Source: Aquila chrysaetos chrysaetos (lineage: Eukaryota; Chordata; Aves; Accipitriformes; Accipitridae). Taken from it: a stretch of 64,000 nucleotides of DNA. The notes below the pieces were generated by a model, which was not told the origin of the DNA, did not search any database, and saw only the letters and a program-made list of their open reading frames with translations. Shown here piece by piece: positions 37,124 to 47,559 of this stretch (its first letter is position 1; every line of letters begins with the position of its first letter). The DNA is taken from the NCBI RefSeq assembly GCF_900496995.4, contig NW_024470325.1, positions 1,025,012-1,089,011 of the forward strand, in the 5' to 3' direction. Position numbers and translations under genes: made by a program.

Positions 37124-40100
37124 CTGTGTGGGCAAGAATATGGAAAGGCCAGCACCAGGCCTGGGTGAGGTGGAAAAAGCACCATTCCTGACCCCCATCA
37201 CACAAGGCAGCAGGGGGTGGAGGGCCCCAGGGATGAGTGATGGAGATGCTTCTACCCTGATGAGTAAATGACAACCTTCCCTACCTCCCTCACCACCAGA
37301 CCAGTGCCTTCTCCTGGGAGTTTCACACCCCAGCAAGGAGCCCCTTCCACCCAGCTGTGGGTCCCAGTCTTGCCCTGGGGATACCCAGCCCCAGGGGGAA
37401 GACAAGTTACCTGCTCGGGGTGGGGATGCTGCTGTCCTGGCTGTAGCTGCAGAAGAGGAAAAGGAGAGCTGGGCTGAGAGGGTGGGTGTGCGGGTACTGG
37501 GGAGCCTCCTCCCCAACACACCGTGTGTGTGTCTGTGGATGTCCCTGACACTTCCCACCCAAATTGCCCCTCCTGTAGTGCTAGAAAGAGAGGCCGGGAT
37601 AGGGCTGAGTGCCTCTGCTCTGGGTGGCAGGCAGGATGGCACAGGCAGCCCAGGGGATAACCCTGGGGCTGCAGGGCCCCACGGGCAATGGCCAGAAGAC
37701 ATCCAGTTCAACCGAGGCTGTTCCCCACTTGGCACCAGGCTTCTCCACTCTGTAGTACTGTTCTTGCTCTTGGGAGGTCATGGGCCATGCCAGGACCAAG
37801 GGGGCAAAAAGCCTTCCCCACTGGTCATCCAGGACTCTGCCCCACATCCCATTCTGGAAGATCTCCACTCGTCCGTCGCACCGGCTCCCTCCACCCACCA
37901 GCTGCAGGAATGCAAAGCCGGCTGAGCCTGGGGAGAGCAGAGATGCCACAGCCATTGGTGTCACCGGGGAGCATGGCATCCTTCAGGCAGCAAGGCGAGG
38001 GGGGATTTTCCGATCACACACAACAAGATTGAGCCTTTTGCTGATGAGAAGCGAGGGCACAACCCTCTTTGCAGCTCACACCCAGGTCTGCTGCTGCTGG
38101 GGACACCCAGGCACCTGCTGCCTGCGTGGTGGGATGAGGCTCTGCAGAGCTCTCTCTGGGGATGGGATGCAGTTGTCTGCAGCCAGAGAGGTGGAGCGCA
38201 GCCCTGCAGCCCTGTCCTGGGCTTGTCCCACAGTAGGAGAACAGAGGAGCCCAGGCCTGGTGGTGGTGCTGGGGCCTAAGCCACTGCCCTGGGGGCAGAT
38301 GCCTGCCTCCATTCAGCCCTCAGCTCTCCCAAAGTAGAGCGGTCACTCTGAGCAGGCAAAGCCCTCCAGATGGCTCCTGGGGAAGCCAGGGTTTCTCCAG
38401 GGAGAAATTCAGCTTTGCACTGCCATGGGATCCCTGCTTTGGGTGGCCACGTCACACACAAAGGGCAAATGGAGTTAATGCAGCATTTTTCCAGCACTCA
38501 CCTGAGCAAACGACAGCAGCGTTGTTCCCGTGGGAGCATGGTGAGGCTCCCAGGGTGATCACTGGGCACTGTCCCAGGTGGGCTTCTGTCCTGTCACAGT
38601 GGAATGAGTCTCTCCAGACAGGGCCAGTCCCTCTCCCAAAAGGCTCTCCTCCAGGAATGGACTCAGCAAACCCACAGTTGAGTTGACGACAGAGAACGTG
38701 GGCATTCGAGAGATCCCAGTGGGAGGCACAGAGGGTCCCCCAGGTCCCCAGCACCTGGACCTCTACCGTCCCTGCACATGCTGTGCTGCTGTTCACCAGC
38801 CTGAATCCTGTGTATCCTGGGGAGAGACGAGGAGGAGAGAGGGTGGATTGGTGCTCATGTATTCTCAGTAGCTTGCGGACAGGCCAGAGGGACAGCATGC
38901 CTTTCTTCTCCTTCTGCACTATTTTCATGCTTCAGACAATCCCATCATCCCTCCTGTCCTCACACCTGGCCTAGCACAGTCCTTGCTCTGTTCCCCAACC
39001 CCTGGCACAGCCCCGGTGTTCAGCACCCCTCCCTGAGTCCTTACGTGTGCAGGTGACAACAGCGCTGTTCGCGTGGGTGCAGGGCTGGTCCCTGGAGGAC
39101 CCTCTGCGGCAGGAGATGAGGCGGGATTCATTCCCCACACACTGCAGCTCTCCATCCCAGATGGGACTCACCCCTTCTCCAAAGTGAGCTGGCCCAGCAA
39201 CAGGCAGGGCCACGCCGCACTGCAACTCCCTGCAGACCACATCAGCAGCGTTGGGACTAAAATGTGAATCACAGACAGTTTTCCACTGGTCCCTGTCATG
39301 GATCTCCACACATCCTGAGCAGCGGCTCTTCCCTTCCACCAGCTGGACAAATCCTGGAAAAAAACATAACAACTGGGAGTTCCCAGAGCCCTCTGGCAGT
39401 TAAATGCCCACGTCCCGCATCATCTCCAAGCAAGCCATGACCAAACTGCGCATCACACATCCCAGAGGAAGTTGTTGGGGGAGTGTTGGTGACACAGGCA
39501 CATCCAGACCCCCACGCACCCCATCTCTACACCATCAGAGCACTCGAGGGTATGTGTCTGTCGCAGACTCACAGCCACAGGTACTGCTCAGACAAACTGC
39601 TCCCACACAAGGTTCCCTGTGTTGCCTGGTGTGGTCTCCCCAGCACCGCAGTAGTGTGAGCAGTTTGGATCCAGAAGAACTGGCCCAGAAGATAATGACT
39701 GCTGCAGCCTGCTCAGGCCCTGCAGAGCTTTGGGCCAGGCAGGACCATCACCCCGATGCAACCAGAAGCATCCCCTGATCCCAGGGGTGTTGGAAGGTTC
39801 ATTTTAGGCAGAAGATGTCACAGAGCACAGAAACGGCGCAGCTGCTATCATGCCTGGTGCCTGTGCAGATCCCTCTGATGTCTGCTCGGGGGGAGGGTGT
39901 TCTCAGCCAGGGACACAGTGCTGTGCCTGGAGGTGTCCACAACCCAGATGGATGCCCGGACAGAGGGGCAGGAGACTCCCACTGGGCCCCTGCCAGCTCT
40001 CAGAGAACAGCAGGCACAGACGAGGATCAGTAACTGCTGCCAAAGCCCCCGTGTCGTCGGGCAGCGTGGTGAGCCGTGGGCAGGCAGGAGAGATTGAGCA

Positions 40101-42178
40101 GTAGGTCAGCGCGGCCTGCACGGGGTCATGTCCTCGTGGGGCTGTCACAGCCCCAGGGATTTCCCAGTGCCAGCCTGTCACTGTGGTGATACAGGAGGGA
40201 GCAGCCAGAGCCAAGCAGCTGCCAAGCCCCTAACCCTCACAAATGCTGGTCCACACAGCCGAGCCCTGGGCACAGGCAGTGAAGGGCTTTGTGGCCACCC
40301 TGCTCCATTCCCCAGGGCCCAGCACTCATCCTCTCTGAAAAGCCCATTTGATTCAGGTGAGGTACTCATGCCTGTGAAGGGGAATGACCCAGGAGGATCA
40401 GCCATCTCATGCCGTTCCTCCAAAGCGTGGAGTGCCGAGCAAGTGTCCCCGGGTGTTTCCAGCACAGGGACCCTCAGCATTGTTGGCTGCAAACTGGCAG
40501 AACGGGTGGAGATCGATGAAGCCCAATGGACACCCCGGGGAAGGGATGGAGGATTCATCTGCAGCCCAAGATACTGACTGAGGGCAGACATGAGACACTC
40601 TGGCAAGGTACAGACCACCCTGGGGTAGGATCCCTCTGGGCCTTCCCCAAGGACTGGGGACATCAGCAATGACAGTCCCAGCCTGGCAGTTAGACCAGTA
40701 TCACTGGGCCCTGCTCTGGTGTCCACTTGTTGCTCCATGAGAACACAGCCAAGGTCCCTTCCCCCACCCCAGACCCAAAGGTGGGGGCAACAGGCTGTCT
40801 CCCTTACCTGAACACGTCACTCCAGCATCCTCACTGTGGTCACAGTTATGTTCACCCCATCCTCTGTGTTCGCAGTCAGACAGGGCAGACTCGGTGCCTT
40901 TACAGCCAACATCATCCATCCAAATGGGGCCAGACCCTGGCCCAAAGTGTCCATATTGAGGAGCTCCAACAGCAGACCCACAGCCCAGCTGCTTACAAAC
41001 CACTGCTGCATCGTTCATGCTCCAGTTGTCATCACACACGGTCCCCCACTGGCCATTGTGTTTCACCTCCACTCTCCCAGCACAGCGCCTGCCGCCATCC
41101 GCCAGCCTCACCTCCACAGCCCCTTCAAACACCAGCATGGGATGGGTCAGGAGAGTGCCAAACCCCAGCACTGCAGGTCTGGGGGAACCCCCTAGCTGGG
41201 CCGAATCACAGGTACCAGGGTAGGAGCCCTCTCCCCTCCTAGTCTGCCCCCAGTGCAGTACGGGGGTCCCTTCTATCCCCACGGGCTGCGCAAGGCTGTG
41301 GGTGCCCAGTCCCAGCCCAGCTGGGTCACTTGCCATCCCACTGCACAAGGCAGCTCTTCCCACCCCAACGGCCCCCTGCCCCCCACCCACACCCACCCAC
41401 ACACTGCCCAGCGCTGCACTGGACACCCGCTACTCCCCAGCCCGGCACCCCCTCCACAGCTCCTTGTACCCAGGCCTGCAGCTTCCAGCACCAACCTGCA
41501 CCTGCGCCAACACCATCCAAACCCACCCCCAGGGCTTTCTGGGTTCCCAGGGAGCACTGAGATGATTCTGAGGATCCCCCAACCCATGTCCCCTCCTCAG
41601 CCCTGGTGTCAGCCCAGTCCATGCCCTGGGCCAAGCTCCCCAGGAAGGATGTCTCTCTACTGTCGATGCCCCGGTCCCCTTCTCTCTGTGGGGTCCAAAC
41701 CGCTCTCATGGGGTCAGGGGTCCCCTGGACAAAGGGGGCAGTGAGCAGCACACAAACCCTCCAAGGTACCCTAGAGCTCAGCAGTGCCCTGGGTATCTCT
41801 GGGTGCTGCCATCACCACCAGCTCCAGAGGTACGGTGCTGGGGATCAGGGGATGCCAAAGGGGTACCCCAGGACAGGGTGTCTATCAATCCAGCCAGGCA
41901 CAGGCTGCCCGGAACACTGGAGCCCTGGGAAAAGGAGCTATTCTCGCCCACCCAGATGGGCACAGGGAAAGGCACAGGGTCCATGGACCTGAGCACCTTC
42001 TGCCCCTCATCTCAGGAGCACCTGCAAAGAAACCCCATTCCCAGACAAATCCCAATGACCACACTGGTACCTGCTGGCCCTGGGCTGTGGGACAAGGTAG
42101 TAGGCACTTACCCTTGCACAGCTGTACCCAGAGGAGCAGCCACAGCACCTGAGGGGACAGGAGTCCCTCCATGCCCAT
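36990..42178 (-). CDS. Scavenger receptor cysteine-rich (SRCR) membrane protein, multi-exon
   Basis: A type I membrane receptor of the group B SRCR superfamily (the WC1/CD163-like kind). Proteins of this family sit on leukocyte surfaces and bind microbial or host ligands through tandem SRCR domains. On the minus strand I can place a signal-peptide exon (42178-42112), three full SRCR exons (41122-40808, 39353-39045, 38816-38502), a broken fourth SRCR start (37927 to about 37815), and a transmembrane exon (37123 to about 36990). Every placed boundary up to the fourth domain has AG/GT sites. All are phase 1, the rule in this family, so the exons join in frame with no stop. Domains 1 and 3 have the eight cysteines of group B. 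The cytoplasmic exons and the stop are not resolved. The broken fourth domain could be a skipped relic exon, or a sign that the gene is decaying. The family call is firm; orthology to a named gene is not. Confidence 0.85.
37815..37927 (-). pseudogene. SRCR gene: broken fourth SRCR half-domain
   Basis: A good acceptor (ctccccag) and phase 1 lead into [20 protein letters not shown], then [11 protein letters not shown], the normal first third of an SRCR domain. The second cysteine is replaced by Leu (RVLDD for the usual VCDD). After about 37815 no SRCR pattern follows in any frame, although the frame stays open to 37581. No convincing donor is visible. It is probably a relic exon that is skipped. 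Confidence 0.7.
38502..38816 (-). CDS. SRCR gene exon 4: SRCR domain 3
   Basis: 315 bases, phase 1 at both ends (acceptor ctccccag, donor tcag/gtgagt). It opens [20 protein letters not shown] and carries [21 protein letters not shown] and [10 protein letters not shown], ending AAVVCSG. Eight cysteines are present. Confidence 0.93.
39045..39353 (-). CDS. SRCR gene exon 3: SRCR domain 2
   Basis: 309 bases, phase 1 at both ends (acceptor ttttttccag, donor acac/gtaagg). It carries the signatures [16 protein letters not shown] and [10 protein letters not shown], ending VVTCT. There is a ninth cysteine in SRCSGCVEI, where family members usually have Arg or Thr. Confidence 0.93.
40808..41122 (-). 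CDS. SRCR gene exon 2: SRCR domain 1
   Basis: 315 bases, phase 1 at both ends (acceptor tttgaag, donor tcag/gtaagg). The domain starts [19 protein letters not shown] and carries the signature [30 protein letters not shown] and a final VTCSG. All eight group B cysteines are present. It is the best preserved domain in the gene. Confidence 0.95.
42112..42178 (-). CDS. SRCR gene exon 1: start codon and signal peptide
   Basis: It encodes [23 protein letters not shown], with the last Gly split by the intron. This is a short N-region, a Leu/Trp-rich hydrophobic core and a small residue before cleavage, as in a secretory signal. The ATG at 42178 has a good context (aggATGG); a second ATG follows two codons later. 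The donor is aagg/gtaagt, phase 1. Confidence 0.85.
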
Positions 42179-43425
42179 CCTGAGCCTCCTGCCCTGCAAG
42201 GACACCCCTGCTGTGCCGCACTCCCTGCCACGGCTGCTGGGGACTCATGGGGACAACGACGATGGGAGGGCAAGATATCTCTGCAGATGCCATCCCAGCT
42301 ACAGGAGGAGCCAATCAAAGCAGCAGCACCTTTTTAGATATTATCCGGAGCCATCTCCCATCTGACACAGCCCAGCCCTCCAATGAACTTCTCCAGCAGT
42401 ATTCATGACCACATATATGAGAGATGGCTCCGCTACAGGTGTCACGTCACTGTGGTGGGGGGCCGTCAGAAGACAGGGCTAGTTGTGGGGGAGAACAGGT
42501 TTCTCACCCCCTGAACCATGCCATGTGGACTAGGAGTACTGAGCATCTCCTATTCCGGGCACATCCAAGAGCCTCAGGTGCGAGTGTCCAGCCACCCCTG
42601 TGCCGTGGGAATCACAGGGCTGAGACTGCACCGGGGGCTGTGTCAGGAACGGGAAGGAAACAGCCCCTGCCCCTGCTTCAGACCCCGCTCTGCAGGGAGC
42701 AGCATCTGGGAAAGGTTCTTGGCCAGGGGAAGAGCTCCATTCCACAAGTGCCAGCTCGTTCGTCCCTCCCTGGAGAGCCCCACAGAAGGTCCCTTCCAAT
42801 GAGCTGGAGCTGGGACACGTCTCTGTCCCGGCAGCAGACGTGCACCCCAGAGGCTCAGACATGTCCCTGCCTCTCGGCATGTCACCGAGGCGTCGTTATT
42901 CCTCGCAGGTGGCTCAGGAGCTGCAGCCTGCAGGTGCACAAACCACAGCCCACGTGGCCTCGCAGCGCTCCCCTGCGCTCCGGAGGAAGTCTGTGGTTTC
43001 CTCCTGGCGCCGTGCCCAGGCACATCCCTGCGGTGCCCCCGAGCCGCCCCTACCCCGACTGCTCCAGCCAGGGCTGCAGGGGCTGCTCCTTCGGCCTCGC
43101 AGAGACGGGGCCGGGCGGATCCCGTCCCCTCTGATGCCCTTGTGACAGCACACGGCCGCTCTGCACTGAGCCCCGAAGGCCATGGGGTGCCATCGGTGAC
43201 GTGAACACTGCCATCCTCCCACGGCCACCGCTGCGTGCTCATGATTTATACTGACGGTGACCTCACACCCCAAATGCTGCCACCACTGCGTGTGCCTGAG
43301 TTACAGTGCCACACGTGTGGGCGCGGTGGATGGACTTCTGCTAACGATGGTTCTTCCAAAAAGCCGTGTTTGGTCGTGGTCTGAATAGTATTTTGGTGAC
43401 ACCAGAAGCACCTGCCCAAGCTATG
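42179..43425. other. Upstream region of the SRCR gene
   Basis: GC-rich, without a recognisable gene. On the minus strand a TATA-like tctaaaaagg lies near 42335 and an inverted CCAAT (gattggctcc) near 42312, about 135-160 bases upstream of the start codon. They are a candidate core promoter only. Confidence 0.4.
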
Positions 43426-43429
43426 TGCC

Positions 43430-43954
43430 AGCTCCTGGCCTATCAGCTCTCCAGGCACCAGTGACATCACAAGTTCATCCATACACAGCCACATGCATAC
43501 TCCTAGCCTATCTGCTACTCAGCCACAGGTGACGTCTTAGTATCTGCATCTGACATGGGCCTGCTCCTGGCCTATTGGCTATTCAGACACCAATGACCTC
43601 AAAACCACCAACACAAACTAGGGGCCTGCTCCTGCCCTATCAGCTACTCAGGCAGCAGTGACATTAGAAGCAACTACACGTGCCATTGGCCTACTCCAGG
43701 CCTATGAGCTACTCAGGCAGGAGTGACCTCATGAGCACAGACACAAGCCATGGGCCAGCTCCTGCCCTATCAGCTACTCAGGCACCAGTGACCTCCCACG
43801 TACGTGTACACCCATTTGCCAGGTACTTGCTGGTGCAGTAGTCTGCCTCCGGTGACCTTACAAGAACCTGTAAGGGCCATGCACCTGGTCCTGGCCTATC
43901 AGCCCTTCAGGCCAGAGTGACAACACAAGTACATACCCAAGCCATGTGTCTCCC
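43430..43954 (-). repeat. About 65-bp minisatellite, left part
   Basis: About eight imperfect units with the core gctcctggcctatcagctac and then ccagtgacctcacaagc. Starts near 43430, 43498, 43562, 43628, 43693, 43757, 43821 and 43890 give a period of 64-69 bases. The reverse complement matches the unit of the arrays at 60-830 and 20472-21245. Confidence 0.85.
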
Positions 43955-44534
43955 TGTCCTGGTTTCAGCTGGGATAGAGGTAATTGTCTTCCTAGTAGCT
44001 GGTGCAGTGCGATGTTTTGAGTTCAGTATGAGAAGAATGTTGATAACACTCATGTTTTCCGCTGTTGCTAAGTAATGTTTAGTCTCAAGTCAAGGATTTT
44101 TCAGCTTCTCATGCCCAGCCAGTGAGAAAGCTGAAGGGGCACAAGACGCTGGCACAGGTCACAGCCACGGCAGCTGACCCAAAGCGGCCAATGGGGTATT
44201 CCATACAATGTGATGTCACATTTGGTATGTAAACTGGGGGGACTGGGGGCAGGGGGATCGCCGCTCAGGGACTAACTGTGCGTTGATGGGCGGGTGGTGA
44301 CCAATTGCACTGTGCACCATTTGTAAATTACAATCCTTTTATTACTACTGCTGTCATGTTATTATTGTTCTCATTATCATTATTAGTTTCTTCTTTTCTG
44401 TTCTATTAAACCGTTCTTATTTTAACCCATGGGTTTTACTTCTTTTCCCGATTTTCTCCGCCATCCCACTGGCTGGGGGGGGAGTGAGTGAGCGACTGTG
44501 TGGTGCTTAGTTGCTGGCTGGGGTTAAACCACGA
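43955..44534 (+). mobile_element. Solo LTR (ERVL-like family) inside the minisatellite
   Basis: It starts tgtcctggtttcagctggga and ends in ggggttaaaccacga. It is flanked on both sides by gtctccc (43948-43954 and 44535-44541), a target-site duplication of 5-7 bases. Removing it rejoins a normal minisatellite unit. It is the same family as the provirus LTR at 60267-60848. An attaaa polyadenylation-type signal lies near 44404. Confidence 0.92.
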
Positions 44535-44780
44535 GTCTCCCTCTTGCCTAGCAGCTACTCAGGCACCAGTGAGCTGGCCACCACATCTCCACCTACTTGC
44601 TCTCTGCTTGCTTGTGAGATGCAAAGGCACAAGTGACCTCGCAAGCTCTGACACAAGCCACGCCCCTACTCTTGGCCTATCAGCTACTCAAGTATCAGTA
44701 ATCTCACAACCACTTACAGCATGCCAGCTCCCAGCCTATGATCTACTCAGGCACCAGTGACCTCACAAGCACATTACCAA
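44535..44780 (-). repeat. About 65-bp minisatellite, right part
   Basis: The array continues after the solo LTR with units such as 'cctagcagctactcaggcac' and 'ctatcagctactcaagtatc', ending near 44780. Confidence 0.8.
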
Positions 44781-44814
44781 CCTATTTTCTATGTGCTTCA
44801 TCTGCTTGGGTCAC

Positions 44815-45268
44815 CCCATGTGGCAGTCCCCACCCAGTCACTTGCTCACTCCCCACCGGTGGGATGGCGGAGGAAAGTGGAAGGACAAAAGCGAAGAAAA
44901 AAAAATCTCATGGTTGCAGATAAAGACAGTTTAATAAGTGGATTACCTCTTCTACTTTGAAGAACGCCCAGCACTCCCCTAGTTCTATGCCTGACTATGA
45001 CGTCATATGGTGTGGAATATCCTCTTTGGTCATGTTGGGGTCAGCTGTCCTGACTTTGTCTCCTCCAGCCTCTTGTCACCCCCATCCTCCTCGCTGTCGG
45101 GGCAGAGTGAGCAACAGAGAAGGCCTTGATGCTGTGCAAGCGCTGCTCAGCAGTAGCTACAATGTCAGTGTGTTATCAGTCAACACTCGATTGACCACCA
45201 AGGCAAAGCTCGGCACCATAGGGGCTGCTAACAAGAAAATTAACACCATCCCAGCCAGACCCAGTACA
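44815..45268 (-). mobile_element. Older LTR, minus strand, related to the nested LTR at 3996
   Basis: The minus strand starts tgtactgggtctggctggga and holds the family landmarks: 'gataacacactgacatt', 'gctgagcagcgcttgcac', 'gatattccacaccatatgac' and a final 'cgccatcccaccggtgggg'. It resembles the old LTR at 3996-4490 more than the young ones. Confidence 0.7.
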
Positions 45269-45689
45269 ATCTTCACACCTTGCTTCCCTCCATGTTACAT
45301 CCTGCTCAGCTCCTACAGGATTCAATACCTTTACATCCGCCATCACCACCCCCTTCCCCATCCTTTGACAGGACGTACACACAGCATGCTGGGTTTGGCT
45401 GGTGTGGCTCAGGTGGACCTGCACAAGTGCCAGCACACTCCTGACCTCTCCCCTCTCTCAGTCAGCCAGAGCTGTTTGAAACATTCAATCAGGTTATCAA
45501 CCTAAGGACAAGGAAATGTGTATAACACCAGTCCTGCACCCCACAGTGGTCTTACAGGTAGCTGTGAGATCCCCCACAACCCCACGGGGAAAAGGAGTTC
45601 CCCGCTACCATTCTATCTCTCTGCTTGGAACCTCAAAAGCCACTTTGCAGTTCCTGGGCTCACTGGCTAGTTCCACTGGTGCACATGGT
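45269..45689. other. Non-coding stretch, nothing recognised
   Basis: No gene or classified repeat is seen between the old LTR and the repeat that starts at about 45690. Confidence 0.4.
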
Positions 45690-45905
45690 CTTTTCTGAGA
45701 TCCTCTTTGGGTCTTTTCCGTATTGTCCCCATGCACAGTATTCTTGTGAAGTTGGCACTTTGTCCTGCTTTTCCATGTTTGCAGATGGCGTTGCCTGTGT
45801 CTTGCAGCACCGAGGAAAGCTCAGAGTCTGCCCCAGTAACCCTGCATGGCCATCCTGCTGGGCTGGGCTGGGATGTGGGGACCTCCCAGGCTGGTTCACA
45901 GGATA
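45690..45905 (+). repeat. Dispersed repeat, first copy
   Basis: This stretch is similar to 48945-49152. The shared blocks include 'gggtcttttcc', 'tgtccccatgcaca', 'gtctgccccagtaaccctg' and 'gggctgggctgggatgtgg'. I do not know the family. Confidence 0.65.
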
Positions 45906-45984
45906 CTGGCGTAACTGTCGGCAGCATTCAGTCAGCGACTTGGCCACCAGAGGCAACTGTAATTCGGTGGCTAAGTGCTAGATT

Positions 45985-46260
45985 GAGGTGGACTGCGAGG
46001 TTCCCGAGGCCCAGGAGCGTTGGGGAAGAGCAGAGGGACTGTTGAGAGACGGCAGCTCTCGCGAGAGAGTCTGACGCGGCGTGGGCATTGCCAGGGGGAA
46101 CCGCGGGAGATCTGAATGGCCCTGAGGAGCGCCAGCAACCAGGACCACAGCTAACAGGGTGGGCAAAAAGGGCATGGTGCGTCAGAAAGGGCGTGCACTG
46201 CAGTTCACACAGGCAGGGTGTGTAGGTAGGGTGTAGCCCCCCCCCCCTTCCCAGCTCGAG
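45985..46260 (+). mobile_element. Probable CR1 5' UTR
   Basis: A GC-rich stretch with 'cgcgagagagtctgacgcgg' and 'gtgtaggtagggtgtagccc' directly precedes the CR1 ORF1 frame. A CpG-rich 5' UTR is normal for a full-length CR1, so this insertion probably kept its 5' end. The exact edge is not visible. Confidence 0.5.
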
Positions 46261-47187
46261 AAGGCTACTCAGGCGGTGGGCATCGGCCCAGAGGGAGACC
46301 CAGGTATGGTTGCCCCTCGGGTGAAAACCATTCCTAGGAAAAATGTGGTGATGCAGACAGAGGTCCCATGTAAACGTGCTGCTGTCCAGCTCTCTGGCTG
46401 CAGGGAGTGCCTGAGTCTATCACTGATGATGGAGGGCAGCGGGGACAGCTCTTGTGTGAGGTGTGACCAAGTGGATGATCTGCTCAGCCTGGTGGTAGAG
46501 CTGAAGGAGGAAGTGGAAAGGTTCAGGAGTATCAGGGAGTGTGAGAGGGAGATAGATTGGTGGGCCCACACCCTACCATCCCTGAGGCAGAGGCAGCAGA
46601 TGGAGGCCCTGCAAGAGGCGGAGGCTGCCCTGCCCTCTTGCCACCAGGCAGGAAGGCATCTAAGAGAGGGAGGGGAATGGATACAGGTCCCTGCTCGGGG
46701 AGGCAGGCGAATCTGCTCCCAGTCTCCCTCACCTTCCCAGTTGCCCCTTCACAACAGGTATGGGGCTCTGGAACATGAGGACCAGGTCAATGAAGATCAG
46801 GGTGTAGATGACGTCCTATCTAGGGAGGTGCCTAGGCCCAGTCGGGCAGCCCCACGCATTCTCACATCCTCTGAAAAAAGAAAAAGGAGGGTAATTGTCG
46901 CAGGCGACTCCCTTCTGAGGGGGACAGAGGGCCCAATATGCAGACCTGACCCATCCCACAGGGAAATCTGCTGCCTCCCTGGGGCCCAGGTAAAAGACGT
47001 TACCAGGGAGCTCCCTGGTCTGGTTCGGACCTCTGATTATTGCCCATTGCTGGTTGTGCAGGTTGGCAGTGATGAGATTGCAGAGAGAAATCCAAAGGCA
47101 ATCAAAAGGGACTTCAGGGCACTGGGGCGATTAGTGGAAGGATTGGGAGCACAGGTAGTGTTTTCCTACCAGTTTTTTGTTTTCTAA
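46261..47187 (+). pseudogene. CR1 LINE ORF1 (esterase-type), truncated
   Basis: An open frame of about 300 codons encodes the CR1 ORF1 product, an RNA-binding accessory protein of the retrotransposon. In the N-terminal part are a cysteine pair pattern (SGCRECLSL, SSCVRCDQVDDL) and a heptad-like stretch (LSLVVELKEEVERFRSI) that would form a coiled coil. The C-terminal part has the esterase block with VIVAGDSLLRGTEGPICRPD, where GDS carries the nucleophile Ser, and then ALGRLVEGLGAQVVFS. The frame then ends abruptly (YQFFVF stop) where other CR1 copies go on, so the element is truncated. The upstream frame is open without a clear initiator ATG. Confidence 0.88.
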
Positions 47188-47189
47188 AG

Positions 47190-47480
47190 AATCCTTGAGA
47201 TTTAAGAGTGCTGACTCAAAATACACATATCACTCACCTCAAAGCTGAGGGCTGTCTCCCTTGAGGAGTTACCTCGGGCGGTGCCCTGACCCAAGGGGGA
47301 GTCCCCGACTGCAGACCCGCTGCTCCAAGGAGGACTGATTCCAACATGTCCTCCGGCAGGACCCCGTTTATAGCCTTGTCGAATCTGACCTGTGGTCATT
47401 TAATCCCTATTGGCCAAGAGGGTCACCTCAGTGTACCTGGCACATCTCGATTGGCCAGTTCAGATTTCAACCTGCGGCCT
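47190..47480 (-). mobile_element. Possible LTR fragment between two CR1 segments
   Basis: On the minus strand a TATA-like ctataaacgggg (near 47375) is followed by promoter-proximal sequence of LTR character ('gcagtcggggactccccctt', 'gagacagccctcagctttga'). The upstream edge has a T-run (about 47494-47514 on the plus strand). I cannot see both termini, so the family and the extent are open. Confidence 0.4.
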
Positions 47481-47559
47481 CCATGGTTTAGGTTTGTTTT
47501 TTTTTTTTTTTTTTCCTTCCCCTTCTCCCTGCCTGGAGAAGATTTGTTTTCTGCTGGTG

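Noticed and set aside
35242-37185. Minus-strand frames of 170-230 codons downstream of the SRCR exons
   Set aside because: High GC content makes long frames common here. They match no family and cross the likely splice sites of the transmembrane exon.
42424-43242. Overlapping frames of about 200-236 codons on both strands upstream of the SRCR gene
   Set aside because: GC-rich composition, no recognisable domain, and similar length on opposite strands indicate chance.
43430-44780. Regular spacing of repeats considered as a CRISPR array
   Set aside because: Units are imperfect head-to-tail copies with no distinct unique spacers, and the genome is avian.
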